NCBI RefSeq assembly: GCF_004353905.1
Contig: NZ_SMOD01000028.1
Coordinates: forward strand, 45,510 to 109,509
Source of the DNA: Paraburkholderia guartelaensis
GTDB lineage: Bacteria > Pseudomonadota > Gammaproteobacteria > Burkholderiales > Burkholderiaceae
Reading direction: 5' to 3'
DNA length: 64,000 nt
Position numbers and translations under genes: made by a program. This document shows, piece after piece, positions 17,397 to 25,587 of the stretch (its first letter is position 1; the number at the start of each line of letters is the position of its first letter). Under the pieces are notes generated by a model. It saw only the letters and a program-made list of their open reading frames with translations, was not told where the DNA came from and did not search any database.

Positions 17397-17798
17397 ATGA
17401 AACGCTTTCTTCTTAACTTGACCATCGCCTCTGCGCTGGTCGCTTTTGCTGGAGTTTCCATGTCGCAAACCACGCCTATGCCTGCCACGCCAACCACGAA
17501 GATTCTGGCGATTGGCACCTTTCCGCCGGGCACGGATATGCAACTTGTCCAAAGCATTCTTCCGACCGAAGTGCGCGAGACGGCGCAGCTCTACCTCGAG
17601 GGCAAAGTTGACCAGTGGTATTCACTGCAAGACCGGGCCGGGGTGGCATTCATCCTGAACGTAACAGACGTCAATCAAGCGCATGAAATGCTCGAGGCGC
17701 TTCCCTTGGGAAAGGCCCACTTGATGACATTCTCACTTTTGCCAATAGGCCCACTGAAGCCGTTGAGCAAGCTCCTGAATCCGCCCGCTCCCCAATAG
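17397..17798 (+). CDS. Exported muconolactone-isomerase-like small protein
   Basis: This 133-residue protein has a signal peptide (MKRFLLNLTIASALVAFAGV, cleavage probably after SMSQ or nearby) and a mature domain of about 95 residues with the ferredoxin-like pattern of muconolactone isomerase/YCII-like proteins (LYLEGKVDQWYSLQDRAGVA; VNQAHEMLEALPLGK). A periplasmic place is inferred. The function is not known; it could bind or isomerise a small organic molecule. It heads a co-directional group with GST, MBL and LysE genes. Confidence 0.6.
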   Translation: MKRFLLNLTIASALVAFAGVSMSQTTPMPATPTTKILAIGTFPPGTDMQLVQSILPTEVRETAQLYLEGKVDQWYSLQDRAGVAFILNVTDVNQAHEMLEALPLGKAHLMTFSLLPIGPLKPLSKLLNPPAPQ

Positions 17799-17847
17799 AA
17801 AGCGTTATAGCGTGCTGGGCTGAACTAACTCGTTGTCAGGACCAAAC

Positions 17848-18459
17848 ATGAAGATTTATTACTCGCCGGGAGCATGCTCGCTTGCGTCGCATATCGTTGC
17901 ACGCGAAGCGGGTATCGCGATTCAACTCGAAAGGGTGGATATGTCGTCGAAGCGCACGCAAGGCGGAATCGACTTTCTCACCATCAATCCAAAGGGGAAC
18001 GTGCCGGTGCTCGAACTGGACGACGGAATGTTTCTTACGGAAGGTCCCGCGATCATGCAGTTTCTCGCGGACTTGAAGCCGGAACGCGATCTCGTTCCTC
18101 GCAACGGGACGATGGCGCGATACCGTTTGCAGGAATGGCTCGGCTTCATTAATTCCGATTTGCACACGACTTACGCTCCGCTCTTCAATCCGGCGATGCC
18201 CGAATCGATCCGCAACGACAAGCGAGCAGTACTGTTCAAATATTATGCCTTAGTGGAGCGGTCCCTCACGCACCAGCAATGGTTGCTGGGAGAGCGATTC
18301 TCGGTGGCCGACGCCTATCTTTTCACAGTGACGAATTGGGCAAGGCACGTTGGCGTGGATTTTTCGCGGCTGCCCGCCGTCACCGCGTTTCAGCAACGCG
18401 CGGCCGGTCGCCCGCAGGTTCGGGAAGCACTTATGGCGGAAGGTCTGCTGCGGAACTGA
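17848..18459 (+). CDS. Glutathione S-transferase (beta-class-like)
   Basis: This 203-residue protein starts MKIYYSPGACSLASHIVARE, the classic bacterial beta-class GST opening with Cys10 as the glutathione-linked residue. The thioredoxin-like half continues to NPKGNVPVLELDDG (cis-proline) and FLTEGPAIMQFLAD; the helical half includes QQWLLGERFSVADAYLFTVT. It conjugates or reduces electrophiles in the cytosol. ATG at 17848 is used rather than the in-frame ATG at 17833. It is followed 22 bp later by the MBL-fold gene, so an operon is likely. Confidence 0.92.
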   Translation: MKIYYSPGACSLASHIVAREAGIAIQLERVDMSSKRTQGGIDFLTINPKGNVPVLELDDGMFLTEGPAIMQFLADLKPERDLVPRNGTMARYRLQEWLGFINSDLHTTYAPLFNPAMPESIRNDKRAVLFKYYALVERSLTHQQWLLGERFSVADAYLFTVTNWARHVGVDFSRLPAVTAFQQRAAGRPQVREALMAEGLLRN

Positions 18460-18481
18460 ACGGTACCCGGGAGGTGCAGAT

Positions 18482-19450
18482 ATGATTGAGCCGATCGACA
18501 GCCTGGAGATTACGGTCATCGTCGACAACGTGACCGACAACCTTTCATCAAATCCAAAGTATGTGGAAACAGAGGTTGCCGGGGCGTGGAAGCGCGGGAT
18601 GAAATGGCTTGGCGGGCAATGTCTTTGTTGCGCCGCTCACGGTTTGTCTTGTCTGATCACAGCCCGAACTGGCGACAAGGAGCACTCGCTTCTGTTCGAT
18701 ACGGGGCCGGACGAGTGGGTGTTCGAGCGTAACGTCGTCAGGCTCGGCCTCGATCTCGGCAAGGTCGGCGCGATGGTGCTGTCACACGGACATTGGGATC
18801 ATGCAGCAGCCATGCCGCGGGCACTGCAGATGATCACGCTGGCAAACGGCGGCAAGCCCGTCCCGACTTATATGCACCCGGAAATGTTTGCATCGCGAGC
18901 GGTCAAGAATCCGCAGGGCCGCATGATGCCGATGGAGGATATTCCAGGCCAACAGGTGCTTGCCGGTAACGGTGCAGAACTCGTGATTACGAGAGTTGAG
19001 CAGTCGGTGCTGTCGAAGTCGTTCTACGTCAGCGGAGAAATCCCGCGCGTGACAAGCTTCGAGCGAGGTATGCCTGGCCAGCACAGGCTCGGCCCTAACG
19101 GCGAATGGGAGTTGGACGAAGCCCTCGTGGATGAACGGTATGTTGCCGTGCATATCGCCAATAAGGGTTTGTTTGTGTTTACAGCCTGTTCACACGCAGG
19201 TCTCATCAACGTTTTGACGCATGCGGGCAATCGATTCCCTGACGTTCCGATCTACGGGGTACTAGGCGGATTCCATTTGTCAGGCGCAACGGAAAGCATC
19301 ATTCCAGACACAGTCGAAGCGCTGGAGCCGTTCAATCTTGCGCTGATCGCCGCCGCGCATTGCACCGGCTGGCGGGCAATTGGCGCACTGGCAACGCGGT
19401 TCAAGGATCGAGTCGTACCGTCGGCGGTAGGCAAGCGTTTCTCTCTTTGA
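18482..19450 (+). CDS. MBL-fold metallohydrolase (COG1237 type)
   Basis: This 322-residue protein has the metallo-beta-lactamase fold motif SHGHWDHAAAMPRAL (near 99-113), preceded by LLFDTGPDEWVFERN. The opening ITVIVDNVTDNLSS is typical of the family annotated as 7,8-dihydropterin-6-yl-methyl-aminobenzene phosphate synthase relatives. A later GGFHLSGAT (near 261) and AAHCTGW (near 298) supply further metal ligands. The substrate is unknown; hydrolysis of a small ester or lactone is inferred from the fold. GGGAGG lies just upstream of the ATG. Cotranscribed with the GST. Confidence 0.85.
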   Translation: MIEPIDSLEITVIVDNVTDNLSSNPKYVETEVAGAWKRGMKWLGGQCLCCAAHGLSCLITARTGDKEHSLLFDTGPDEWVFERNVVRLGLDLGKVGAMVLSHGHWDHAAAMPRALQMITLANGGKPVPTYMHPEMFASRAVKNPQGRMMPMEDIPGQQVLAGNGAELVITRVEQSVLSKSFYVSGEIPRVTSFERGMPGQHRLGPNGEWELDEALVDERYVAVHIANKGLFVFTACSHAGLINVLTHAGNRFPDVPIYGVLGGFHLSGATESIIPDTVEALEPFNLALIAAAHCTGWRAIGALATRFKDRVVPSAVGKRFSL

Positions 19451-19478
19451 CTAACGAATTATTGAACCTCTTTCAATC

Positions 19479-20111
19479 ATGACTGGAAGCGCCTTCTTTT
19501 CGACAAATCTGCTGCTTGCCTATACGGCGTACTTCATCGGCACCGCGAGTCCCGGGCCGAGCAACCTTGCCATTATGTCCATCGCGGCCAGTCATGGGCG
19601 GAAGGCGGCGATGATGTTCGCACTCGGTGTCATCTCGGGGTCGATGTTTTGGGCGACGGTGGCATCGCTGGGCGTGTCGGCTGCCTTGATCGCCTATTCG
19701 CAGTTCATCATTGCAATCAAGATCTTTGGTGGTCTATATCTCTTGTGGCTCGCGTTCAAGTCCGGACGCAACGCGCTTTCGACAACAGCCGCCTCCGCAT
19801 TGCAGGTGGAACGAACGCCGACATTGAGGAGCATCTACTTGCGCGGCGCTACGCTCCATCTGACCAATCCGAAAGCCATCCTCGTGTGGGTTTCCATTGT
19901 CGCGCTGTCGTCGAACAGCGCGGGATCTGCCCATGGTGCGCTAATCGCAGGCTGTGCGGCTATCGGATGCCTGGTGTTCGGCGGTTATGCCGTGCTGTTT
20001 TCGACGGATTCGGCTCGCAAGCTGTACGTGCGGACCCGTCGCGCGCTGGAAGGATGTCTGGCTGTCGTGTTCGGGGTCGCCGGGATCAAACTTCTGGCGG
20101 CGCGTATCTAG
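19479..20111 (+). CDS. LysE/RhtB-family exporter
   Basis: This 210-residue inner-membrane protein has six predicted membrane segments and the family motif GTASPGPSNLAIMSIAASHG (residues about 19-38) with LWLAFKSGRNAL and HLTNPKAILVWVSIVALSS. LysE/RhtB proteins expel amino acids or related small molecules. It follows the MBL-fold gene by 28 bp and completes a four-gene co-directional group. Substrate unknown. Confidence 0.9.
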   Translation: MTGSAFFSTNLLLAYTAYFIGTASPGPSNLAIMSIAASHGRKAAMMFALGVISGSMFWATVASLGVSAALIAYSQFIIAIKIFGGLYLLWLAFKSGRNALSTTAASALQVERTPTLRSIYLRGATLHLTNPKAILVWVSIVALSSNSAGSAHGALIAGCAAIGCLVFGGYAVLFSTDSARKLYVRTRRALEGCLAVVFGVAGIKLLAARI

Positions 20112-20179
20112 TCTGGTTTCAGTATTCGCCTTTTGTTTCTTGCATGGAACTGGCGTTCGTTCTTCAGAGCGCGCGCCAA

Positions 20180-21079
20180 CTACTCACGCAAAGTTGCAAC
20201 GGGCAGTTTGGCGACCAGCTCGTCGAAGACGACACGAATTCGCCTCGATACCGGGCCGCGTTGGGGACGATAAACGTATAGTTTCCAGGGTTCGGGATCG
20301 AGGCGGGGTAAAAGCCGGACGAGTTGACCCCGCTGAACGTAAGGCCGGATCAGATATTCGGTACATTGGCTGAACCCAATTCCCGCACACGCCGCGTTGA
20401 CTTCCACTGAAGTGTCATTGGTCACGAATGCAGGCGCGGCGGGCTCGAAGTGACGTTCTCCGCGAAATATCCATGGCCACGGACGGCCGCTTGCGGGGTC
20501 GATCAAGCATGTAACAGGTAGTGCTTCCAGGTCCTTCAGGTTCTTCGGCTCTCCCACCCGCTCGATCAATGCAGGCGAGGCGACGGTCCATACCGGTAGT
20601 GGCCCGATAGCGCGCGCGACATACCGGTTGTCGCCAATTGCGCCCACACGCACGCCTACGTCGATCTGCTCATCCACCACGGCAGAAGGGGCATCCGAGA
20701 TTCTGAGGTCGGCAATCAGACCGGGATGACGGGCCATCAATTCCATCAAAATCGGCTGGACGTAGTAACGACCGAGGGCTGACGGCGCGGTAATGCGCAC
20801 AACGCCCATTGCGTCGTCACTCTTGCTGGCCTCGCCGAACAGACTGTCGACGCCCGCTAACGCCGCCTGTGCATGGGCGACGAACGACTGGCCGAACGTC
20901 GTGATCTGCACACGTCGCGTATTGCGATGGAACAGGGTTTCTCTCAGTTGCTCCTCCAGTTCACGCACCGCACGCGTGACCACTTGCGGTGAAACGCCGA
21001 GTCGCGCGGCGGCTTCGCGAAAGCTCGTAGACGACGAGGCGGCCAGAAAGATCCTCAGGAGATCAAGGCGATTGAGCAT
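20180..21079 (-). CDS. LysR-family transcriptional regulator
   Basis: This 299-residue protein has an HTH at residues about 3-60 (LLRIFLAASSSTSFREAAAR, then VSPQVVTRAVRELEEQLRE) and a substrate-binding domain of the CrgA-like subgroup. It is divergent from the SDR gene at 21266, and a perfect LysR-type inverted repeat lies between them (21121-21139). Repression or activation of the SDR gene is therefore likely. Confidence 0.9.
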   Translation of the reverse strand: MLNRLDLLRIFLAASSSTSFREAAARLGVSPQVVTRAVRELEEQLRETLFHRNTRRVQITTFGQSFVAHAQAALAGVDSLFGEASKSDDAMGVVRITAPSALGRYYVQPILMELMARHPGLIADLRISDAPSAVVDEQIDVGVRVGAIGDNRYVARAIGPLPVWTVASPALIERVGEPKNLKDLEALPVTCLIDPASGRPWPWIFRGERHFEPAAPAFVTNDTSVEVNAACAGIGFSQCTEYLIRPYVQRGQLVRLLPRLDPEPWKLYVYRPQRGPVSRRIRVVFDELVAKLPVATLRE

Positions 21080-21120
21080 GATTGTTCCTGCGCTGAGAAT
21101 GACGAGTCATTGTCGTTGAA

Positions 21121-21139
21121 AATTCCCAAAACAGGAATT
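21121..21139. promoter_or_regulatory. LysR-type binding site AATTCC-N7-GGAATT
   Basis: A perfect 6-bp inverted repeat with a 7-bp spacer, containing the T-N11-A arrangement of LysR operators. It lies 42 bp upstream of the LysR start and 127 bp upstream of the SDR start. Confidence 0.6.
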
Positions 21140-21265
21140 GTGAATGCGTGACTATTCCATTCACCTTCGAGCGCCGACTATCCATACTTCGTCCCAGGCG
21201 TGAGGCAACGTAGCTCGCCAGATCGACCACTTTGCAGACTATCCACTGGAACAAAGGACGACATC

Positions 21266-22042
21266 ATGAACACGATCAGCACACAACGTCAGCTCGAAGG
21301 GAAAATTGCGCTCGTGACCGGCGCAAGCTCCGGCATCGGCCGCGCTTCTGCATTTGAACTCGCCCGCCGCGGCGCGAAGGTCGTCGTGGCGGCCCGCCGC
21401 AAGGGCGAACTCGACGAGGTCGTGCAGCAAATCGCCGCCCAGGGTGGCGAAGCGTCAGCCTTCGTGGCGGACGTTTCGAAAGAAGCCGACATCAAGCGTC
21501 TTGTCGACTACACGGTGCAGACCTATGGGCGGCTCGACATCGCCTTCAACAATGCGGGAACCGAGGGCGTATTCGCGCCGCTCATCGAACAGGATTCCGA
21601 AAGATTCGACATGGTCTTCGAGCTGAACGTGCGCGGCGTGTTGAACTCGATGAAATACGAAGCGGAAGTCATGCTCGGGCAAGGCTCGGGCAGCATCATC
21701 AACAACGCCTCGATGGGCGGACTGATCGGTTTCGCGAACGCGTCGGTGTATATCGCCAGCAAGCACGCAGTAGTCGGCATGACCAAATCGGCGTCGATCG
21801 AATGGTTCCGCCAAGGCATACGCGTGAACGCACTGTGCCCAGGGTTGATCGAGACGCCGTTCCATCATCGCGGCATCTGGCCATCGGCCGAAGTGCAGCA
21901 GCAGTTCGCTGCCGGCACGCCCGCTGGCCGCTGGGGCACCGCCCAGGAGATGGCGACGATCGTGGCGTTCCTCGCCTCCGACGACTCAAGCTACGTTTCT
22001 GGCCACGCTCTGGTGGCCGACGGCGGCTACTCGGTCGCCTGA
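21266..22042 (+). CDS. Short-chain dehydrogenase/reductase
   Basis: This 258-residue classical SDR has the NAD(P) motif TGASSGIGRASAFEL (near 18-32), NNAG (in IAFNNAGTEG), the catalytic serine in INNASMGGL and the YIASKHAVVG tyrosine/lysine pair, and a C-terminal FLASDDSSYVSGHALVADGG. It reduces or oxidises a carbonyl/alcohol substrate that cannot be named. AAAGGACG precedes the ATG at 21266. Its 3' end overlaps the 3' end of the convergent TetR gene by 16 bp. Confidence 0.92.
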   Translation: MNTISTQRQLEGKIALVTGASSGIGRASAFELARRGAKVVVAARRKGELDEVVQQIAAQGGEASAFVADVSKEADIKRLVDYTVQTYGRLDIAFNNAGTEGVFAPLIEQDSERFDMVFELNVRGVLNSMKYEAEVMLGQGSGSIINNASMGGLIGFANASVYIASKHAVVGMTKSASIEWFRQGIRVNALCPGLIETPFHHRGIWPSAEVQQQFAAGTPAGRWGTAQEMATIVAFLASDDSSYVSGHALVADGGYSVA

Positions 22043-22659
22043 CCGGTGGAGCGGGTGCGTTTGCGGGGCTTCACCAGTCTTTCGACCGCGCCCTCGGTTA
22101 CCTGCTTGAACTGCTCGACGTTCGCATACGCCCGCGCAGCGAGCATGGCGCCGTAGACCAGCGAGACGAGCGTGGCCGCTTCGGCGTGAATCGACGACTC
22201 CAGTTTGAGGAGATCGCCTTTCACGCCGGCTTCGAGCACCCGTTCAAGCCACGCAGTCAGGTGATCGAAGAACGTCTTCACCCCTTGAGCCACTTCTTCG
22301 GGCAGCGAAGGCAGCTCGGCGCCCAGCATGCCCGCGACACAGAACGGCGCCGTGTCGTCGGCAATGCAGCGCTCCCAATGGCCGATGTAGGCGCGCAACT
22401 GTGCGATGGCGTCAGCGCCGCTCGTCTCCAGCGCCGCCACATCGGCGTCGAGCGCTTCCTGCCATGCGTCCAGCACGGCAACGACGAGATCGGTCTTGGC
22501 GGGGAAGTGGTGGTGAATGCTCGCCTTGCGAATGTCGATCGCATCCGCGATGTCGGCATAGCTGAATCCGTTGTAGCCGCGCCGCATGATGAGCTGCCGT
22601 CCTGCCGCAATGATCCTGTCGGCCGTCAGTTCGCCGCTAACTGTCATTTTGCCTACCAT
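22027..22659 (-). CDS. TetR-family transcriptional repressor
   Basis: This 210-residue protein has the TetR HTH (residues about 12-58: ADRIIAAGRQLIMRRGYNGF, then YADIADAIDIRKASIHHHFP) and an all-helical ligand domain. It is divergent from the alpha/beta hydrolase gene, with a perfect 20-bp palindrome between them, so repression of that gene and of itself is likely. The ATG at 22659 has no ribosome site and lies within a second inverted repeat; the ATG at 22647 is an alternative start. Confidence 0.9.
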   Translation of the reverse strand: MVGKMTVSGELTADRIIAAGRQLIMRRGYNGFSYADIADAIDIRKASIHHHFPAKTDLVVAVLDAWQEALDADVAALETSGADAIAQLRAYIGHWERCIADDTAPFCVAGMLGAELPSLPEEVAQGVKTFFDHLTAWLERVLEAGVKGDLLKLESSIHAEAATLVSLVYGAMLAARAYANVEQFKQVTEGAVERLVKPRKRTRSTGQATE

Positions 22660-22682
22660 CTAGTCGGTTGAATTACCGATAG
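22660..22682. promoter_or_regulatory. Second inverted repeat at the TetR promoter
   Basis: CTAG-TCGGT-N6-ACCGA-TAG is a 5-bp perfect repeat extended by CTA/TAG, touching the TetR start codon. It shares the CTAG element with the palindrome at 22746-22765 and may be an autoregulatory site. Confidence 0.35.
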
Positions 22683-22745
22683 CTTACGCGGAGCGGGGAC
22701 CAATTGCCACCCCAAGCCCCCTCTAAAATTTTTCTTGCCTCTCAA

Positions 22746-22765
22746 CCATCCTACTAGTAGGATGG
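22746..22765. promoter_or_regulatory. Perfect 20-bp palindrome, likely TetR operator
   Basis: CCATCCTACTAGTAGGATGG is its own reverse complement over all 20 bases. It lies 57 bp upstream of the hydrolase start and 86 bp upstream of the TetR start. Confidence 0.7.
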
Positions 22766-22822
22766 CTACATCGAACAGGCAATGTCCTGTCGAGTTCTCA
22801 AGATCACCTCACTCCCCGGAGC

Positions 22823-23599
22823 ATGAAAATGAAGATTTCCTCATACGTAACCCGCATCGCCGCCGCCGTTGCCCTTTCCGCCGCCGCGCTCGGCTCGCAG
22901 GCCGCCACGGCCGCGCCGGTCAAGAACATCGTGCTCGTGCACGGCTACTTCGCTGACGGTTCGGGCTGGCAGGCCGTGTCGAAGATCCTCACGCGCGACG
23001 GCTACAAGGTGTCCGTGGTGCAGGAGCCGGAAACGTCGTTCGACGACGACGTGAAGGCGACGACACGCGTGATCGATGCCCAGGACGGCCCGAGCATCCT
23101 CGTCGGCCACAGCTACGGCGGCGCGGTCGCGACCGAGGCGGGCAACGACGACAAGGTCGCGGGTCTTGTCTACGTAGCCGCGTTCCAGCCCGATACGGGC
23201 GAATCGCCGCTCGAACTGACGAAGAAGACGCCGCCGGCCACCACGGCGATCAAGGCCACTGCCGACGGCCACCTGTATATCGACCCGGCCAATTTCCACG
23301 AGGATTTCGCCGCCGACTTGCCCGCCACCGAGGCGCGCTTCATGGCCATCTCGCAGGTGACGCCCGCTGCGCAGTCGTTCGGCGTTCCGATCACGCACGC
23401 TGCCTGGAGATCGAAGCCGAGCTGGGCCGTCGTGGCGACGGCGGACCGCGCGATCAATCCCGATCTGGAACGCTTCATGACCCAGCGCGCCGGCAGCAAG
23501 ACGGTCGAGATCAACTCGAGCCACGTCGTCTACATGTCGCATCCGGCGGAAGTGGCGAAGGTCATCGAGCAAGCCGCAGCGCAGTCGGGCAAAGAGTGA
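22823..23599 (+). CDS. Exported alpha/beta hydrolase
   Basis: This 258-residue protein has a signal peptide (MKMKISSYVTRIAAAVALSA, cleavage near AATA|APVK) and an alpha/beta hydrolase fold: oxyanion region IVLVHGYFADGSGWQAV, nucleophile in LVGHSYGGAVA (serine near residue 95), and a late histidine in INSSHVVYMSHPAEV. It is related to esterases of the salicylate-esterase/methylesterase-like group often seen in Burkholderia. A periplasmic esterase role is inferred. ATGs at 22823 and 22829 are both possible; GGAG favours the second by spacing. Probably controlled by the adjacent TetR. Confidence 0.85.
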   Translation: MKMKISSYVTRIAAAVALSAAALGSQAATAAPVKNIVLVHGYFADGSGWQAVSKILTRDGYKVSVVQEPETSFDDDVKATTRVIDAQDGPSILVGHSYGGAVATEAGNDDKVAGLVYVAAFQPDTGESPLELTKKTPPATTAIKATADGHLYIDPANFHEDFAADLPATEARFMAISQVTPAAQSFGVPITHAAWRSKPSWAVVATADRAINPDLERFMTQRAGSKTVEINSSHVVYMSHPAEVAKVIEQAAAQSGKE

Positions 23600-23678
23600 T
23601 GCAGCGTGACGTGCCGCCTTCGGCCGCGATACCGGCCGAGGCGGCTCGCTTGCCGCAGTCGAACTTTTTTTGCCCCAA

Positions 23679-23706
23679 TGTCACACGCGGCCCAGGCTGT
23701 CTCGTC
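23679..23706 (+). promoter_or_regulatory. ECF41-type promoter (TGTCACA-N17-CGTC)
   Basis: TGTCACA at 23679-23685 and CGTC at 23703-23706 match the -35 and -10 elements known for ECF41 sigma factors, at the expected 16-17 bp spacing. It stands 36 bp upstream of the AhpD/CMD gene that precedes the ECF41 gene. Confidence 0.75.
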
Positions 23707-23741
23707 ATGTCATGGCAACCCAACCGAAAGGAGATGTAACC

Positions 23742-24218
23742 ATGACCGCCAAGCTAGACCTGTTCGCCGCCGCTCCGACCCTGATGAAGTCCTGGATGGG
23801 CACCTCGCTCGCCGTGTCCGGGAGCCTCGAGCCGAGCCTCATTGCGCTGGTGGAGGTGCGCGCGTCGCAAATCAACGGCTGCGCGAACTGTCTTAATATG
23901 CATACCGCCCACGCACGCGAGGATGGCGAGACCGAACAGCGTCTCTACCTGCTGTCCGCGTGGAAAGAAGCGCCTTGCTACACCGACCGCGAACGCGCGG
24001 CGCTCGGCTGGACCGACGCCCTCACGCGCCTTTCCGAAGGTCATGTGCTGGAACAGGCGCGCGCGGCGCTCACCGACCACTTTACCGAGGAGGAGCAGGT
24101 GAAGCTTACGCTGATGATCAATGTGATCAACGGCTGGAACCGCCTTGCGGTCGGCTTCGGCCTGTGGGTCGATCCGGCGGCGGCGAGAGCCATGGCCAGG
24201 AAGATGGTCGCCGCATGA
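23742..24218 (+). CDS. Carboxymuconolactone decarboxylase/AhpD-family protein
   Basis: This 158-residue protein has the AhpD-like redox motif CANCLNMHTAHAREDGE (cysteines near residues 47 and 50, histidine three after the second). Such proteins reduce peroxides or act in antioxidant defence, and in ECF41 loci they are the usual target and neighbour of the sigma factor. AAAGGAGATGTAACC gives a strong ribosome site for the ATG at 23742; an ATG at 23712 adds ten residues. The stop overlaps the sigma-factor start by 4 bp. Confidence 0.9.
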   Translation: MTAKLDLFAAAPTLMKSWMGTSLAVSGSLEPSLIALVEVRASQINGCANCLNMHTAHAREDGETEQRLYLLSAWKEAPCYTDRERAALGWTDALTRLSEGHVLEQARAALTDHFTEEEQVKLTLMINVINGWNRLAVGFGLWVDPAAARAMARKMVAA

Positions 24219-25072
24219 CGGACCCTGGCCTTACGGACGCCGCAGCGAGTTTCGATCCGTTGCGGCGCAAGCTGATCCGCGTGGCGTACCGCATGCTCGG
24301 CTCGGTCGCCGACGCCGAGGACATCGTGCAGGACGCGTTCATCCGCTGGGCGGACGTGGAGCGCGACGAGGTGCGTGTGCCCGAGGCGTTCCTGCGCCGC
24401 ATGGTGATGCGCATGTGCCTCGACCAGCTCAAGTCGGCGCGGCATCAGCGCGAAACCTATATCGGTCCGTGGCTGCCCGACCCGGTCGTCGAAGAGGACG
24501 AGCAGGAGGACGTCACGCTGCCGCTCATGCTCGCGCTCGAACGCCTTTCGCCGCTGGAGCGCGCGGCGTTCCTGCTGCACGACGTGTTCGGGCTCGAGTT
24601 CGACGAAGTCGCGGCCACGATCGGGCGCGAGAGCGCCGCATGCCGCCAGCTCGCGGCGCGCGCCCGCACTCACGTGAGAGAGGCGCGCCCGCGTTTTCAT
24701 GTGGAGAAAGCGCGCGGCCTCGAACTGGCGCAAGCGTTCTTCGCGGCGTCGCGCAGCGGCGACATGAGCGCGCTGGGCGCCATGCTCGCCGACGACGTGA
24801 GCATGCATGCGGACGGCGGCGGCAAGCGTCCGGCGATCGGCCACCCGGTGTTCGGCTTCGAGAGTGTGATGAAGTTCCACGCGCAGCTAGCCGACCTGTT
24901 TCGCAAGAATGGCTCGACTTTCGTGCGTGCGGGTTTCATCAACGGCCTGCCAGGCTTCGTCACGCGCGAGGCAGATGGCGAGTTGCAGACCACCGCGCTC
25001 GAGATCGAAGACGGCAAGGTCACGGCCATCTACGTGATGCGCAATCCGGACAAGCTGCGGCATCTGCACTGA
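24215..25072 (+). CDS. ECF41-type RNA polymerase sigma factor (SigJ-like)
   Basis: This 285-residue protein has sigma region 2 (residues about 14-80, with VAYRMLGSVADAEDIVQDAF and MRMCLDQLKSARHQ) and region 4 (about 105-160, LSPLERAAFLLHDVFGLEFD) followed by a roughly 110-residue SnoaL-like C-terminal extension (AQAFFAASRSGDMSALGAML onward, ending with GKVTAIYVMRNPDKLRHL). This extension, instead of a separate anti-sigma factor, is the mark of ECF41. It is translated with the AhpD/CMD gene (ATGA overlap) behind an ECF41-type promoter, so self-activation is likely. Confidence 0.93.
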   Translation: MTDPGLTDAAASFDPLRRKLIRVAYRMLGSVADAEDIVQDAFIRWADVERDEVRVPEAFLRRMVMRMCLDQLKSARHQRETYIGPWLPDPVVEEDEQEDVTLPLMLALERLSPLERAAFLLHDVFGLEFDEVAATIGRESAACRQLAARARTHVREARPRFHVEKARGLELAQAFFAASRSGDMSALGAMLADDVSMHADGGGKRPAIGHPVFGFESVMKFHAQLADLFRKNGSTFVRAGFINGLPGFVTREADGELQTTALEIEDGKVTAIYVMRNPDKLRHLH

Positions 25073-25163
25073 GGCGCGCGGCTTCCGGGCGCTGCCGTGC
25101 ACAAACGTTCCAGACTTGCTGCCGCGTCTCGCGGATCATGACTGCCTCGAAAAAGGAGGCAGC

Positions 25164-25571
25164 ATGTTCGATACGAAAGTCGCGCTGGTCGTGCGGGAAA
25201 ACCTCGCGGTCTGGCAGAAGCTCAATGTGACCGCGTTTCTCGCCACGGGCATCGCGGCGGCGGTGCCCGAAGCGCTTGGCGAGCCCTACGAAGACGCGCG
25301 CGGGCAACGTTACGGCAGGATGCTGGGTCAGCCGATGATGATCTATGGCGCGGATGTCGTGGGTCTGCAGGCGGCGCTGCGGCGCGGCGTGTCGCGCGAA
25401 CTCACGATCGTGCCGTATGTGCACGCCATGTTTTCGACGGGCCACGACGCGGCGAACCGCGAGGTCTTTCGCGCCGAGGACCCGGAGAATCCCGATCTGG
25501 TGGGAATCGCGCTATACGGCCCGAAGAACGCAGTGGACAAGGCGGTGAAGGGGCTGGCGCTGCATCAGTAG
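25164..25571 (+). CDS. DUF2000 family protein
   Basis: This 135-residue cytosolic protein is of the DUF2000 family: VALVVRENLAVWQKLNVTAF at the start, GRMLGQPMMIYGADVVGLQA in the middle and GIALYGPKNAVDKAVKGLAL at the end. The fold is peptidyl-tRNA hydrolase-like; its activity is not known. AAAAAGGAGG precedes the ATG strongly. It lies 91 bp after the ECF41 gene, same direction, so it may belong to the same transcript, though no second ECF41-type promoter is visible in front of it. Confidence 0.8.
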   Translation: MFDTKVALVVRENLAVWQKLNVTAFLATGIAAAVPEALGEPYEDARGQRYGRMLGQPMMIYGADVVGLQAALRRGVSRELTIVPYVHAMFSTGHDAANREVFRAEDPENPDLVGIALYGPKNAVDKAVKGLALHQ

Positions 25572-25587
25572 ACGCGCGCCGTTTCCA

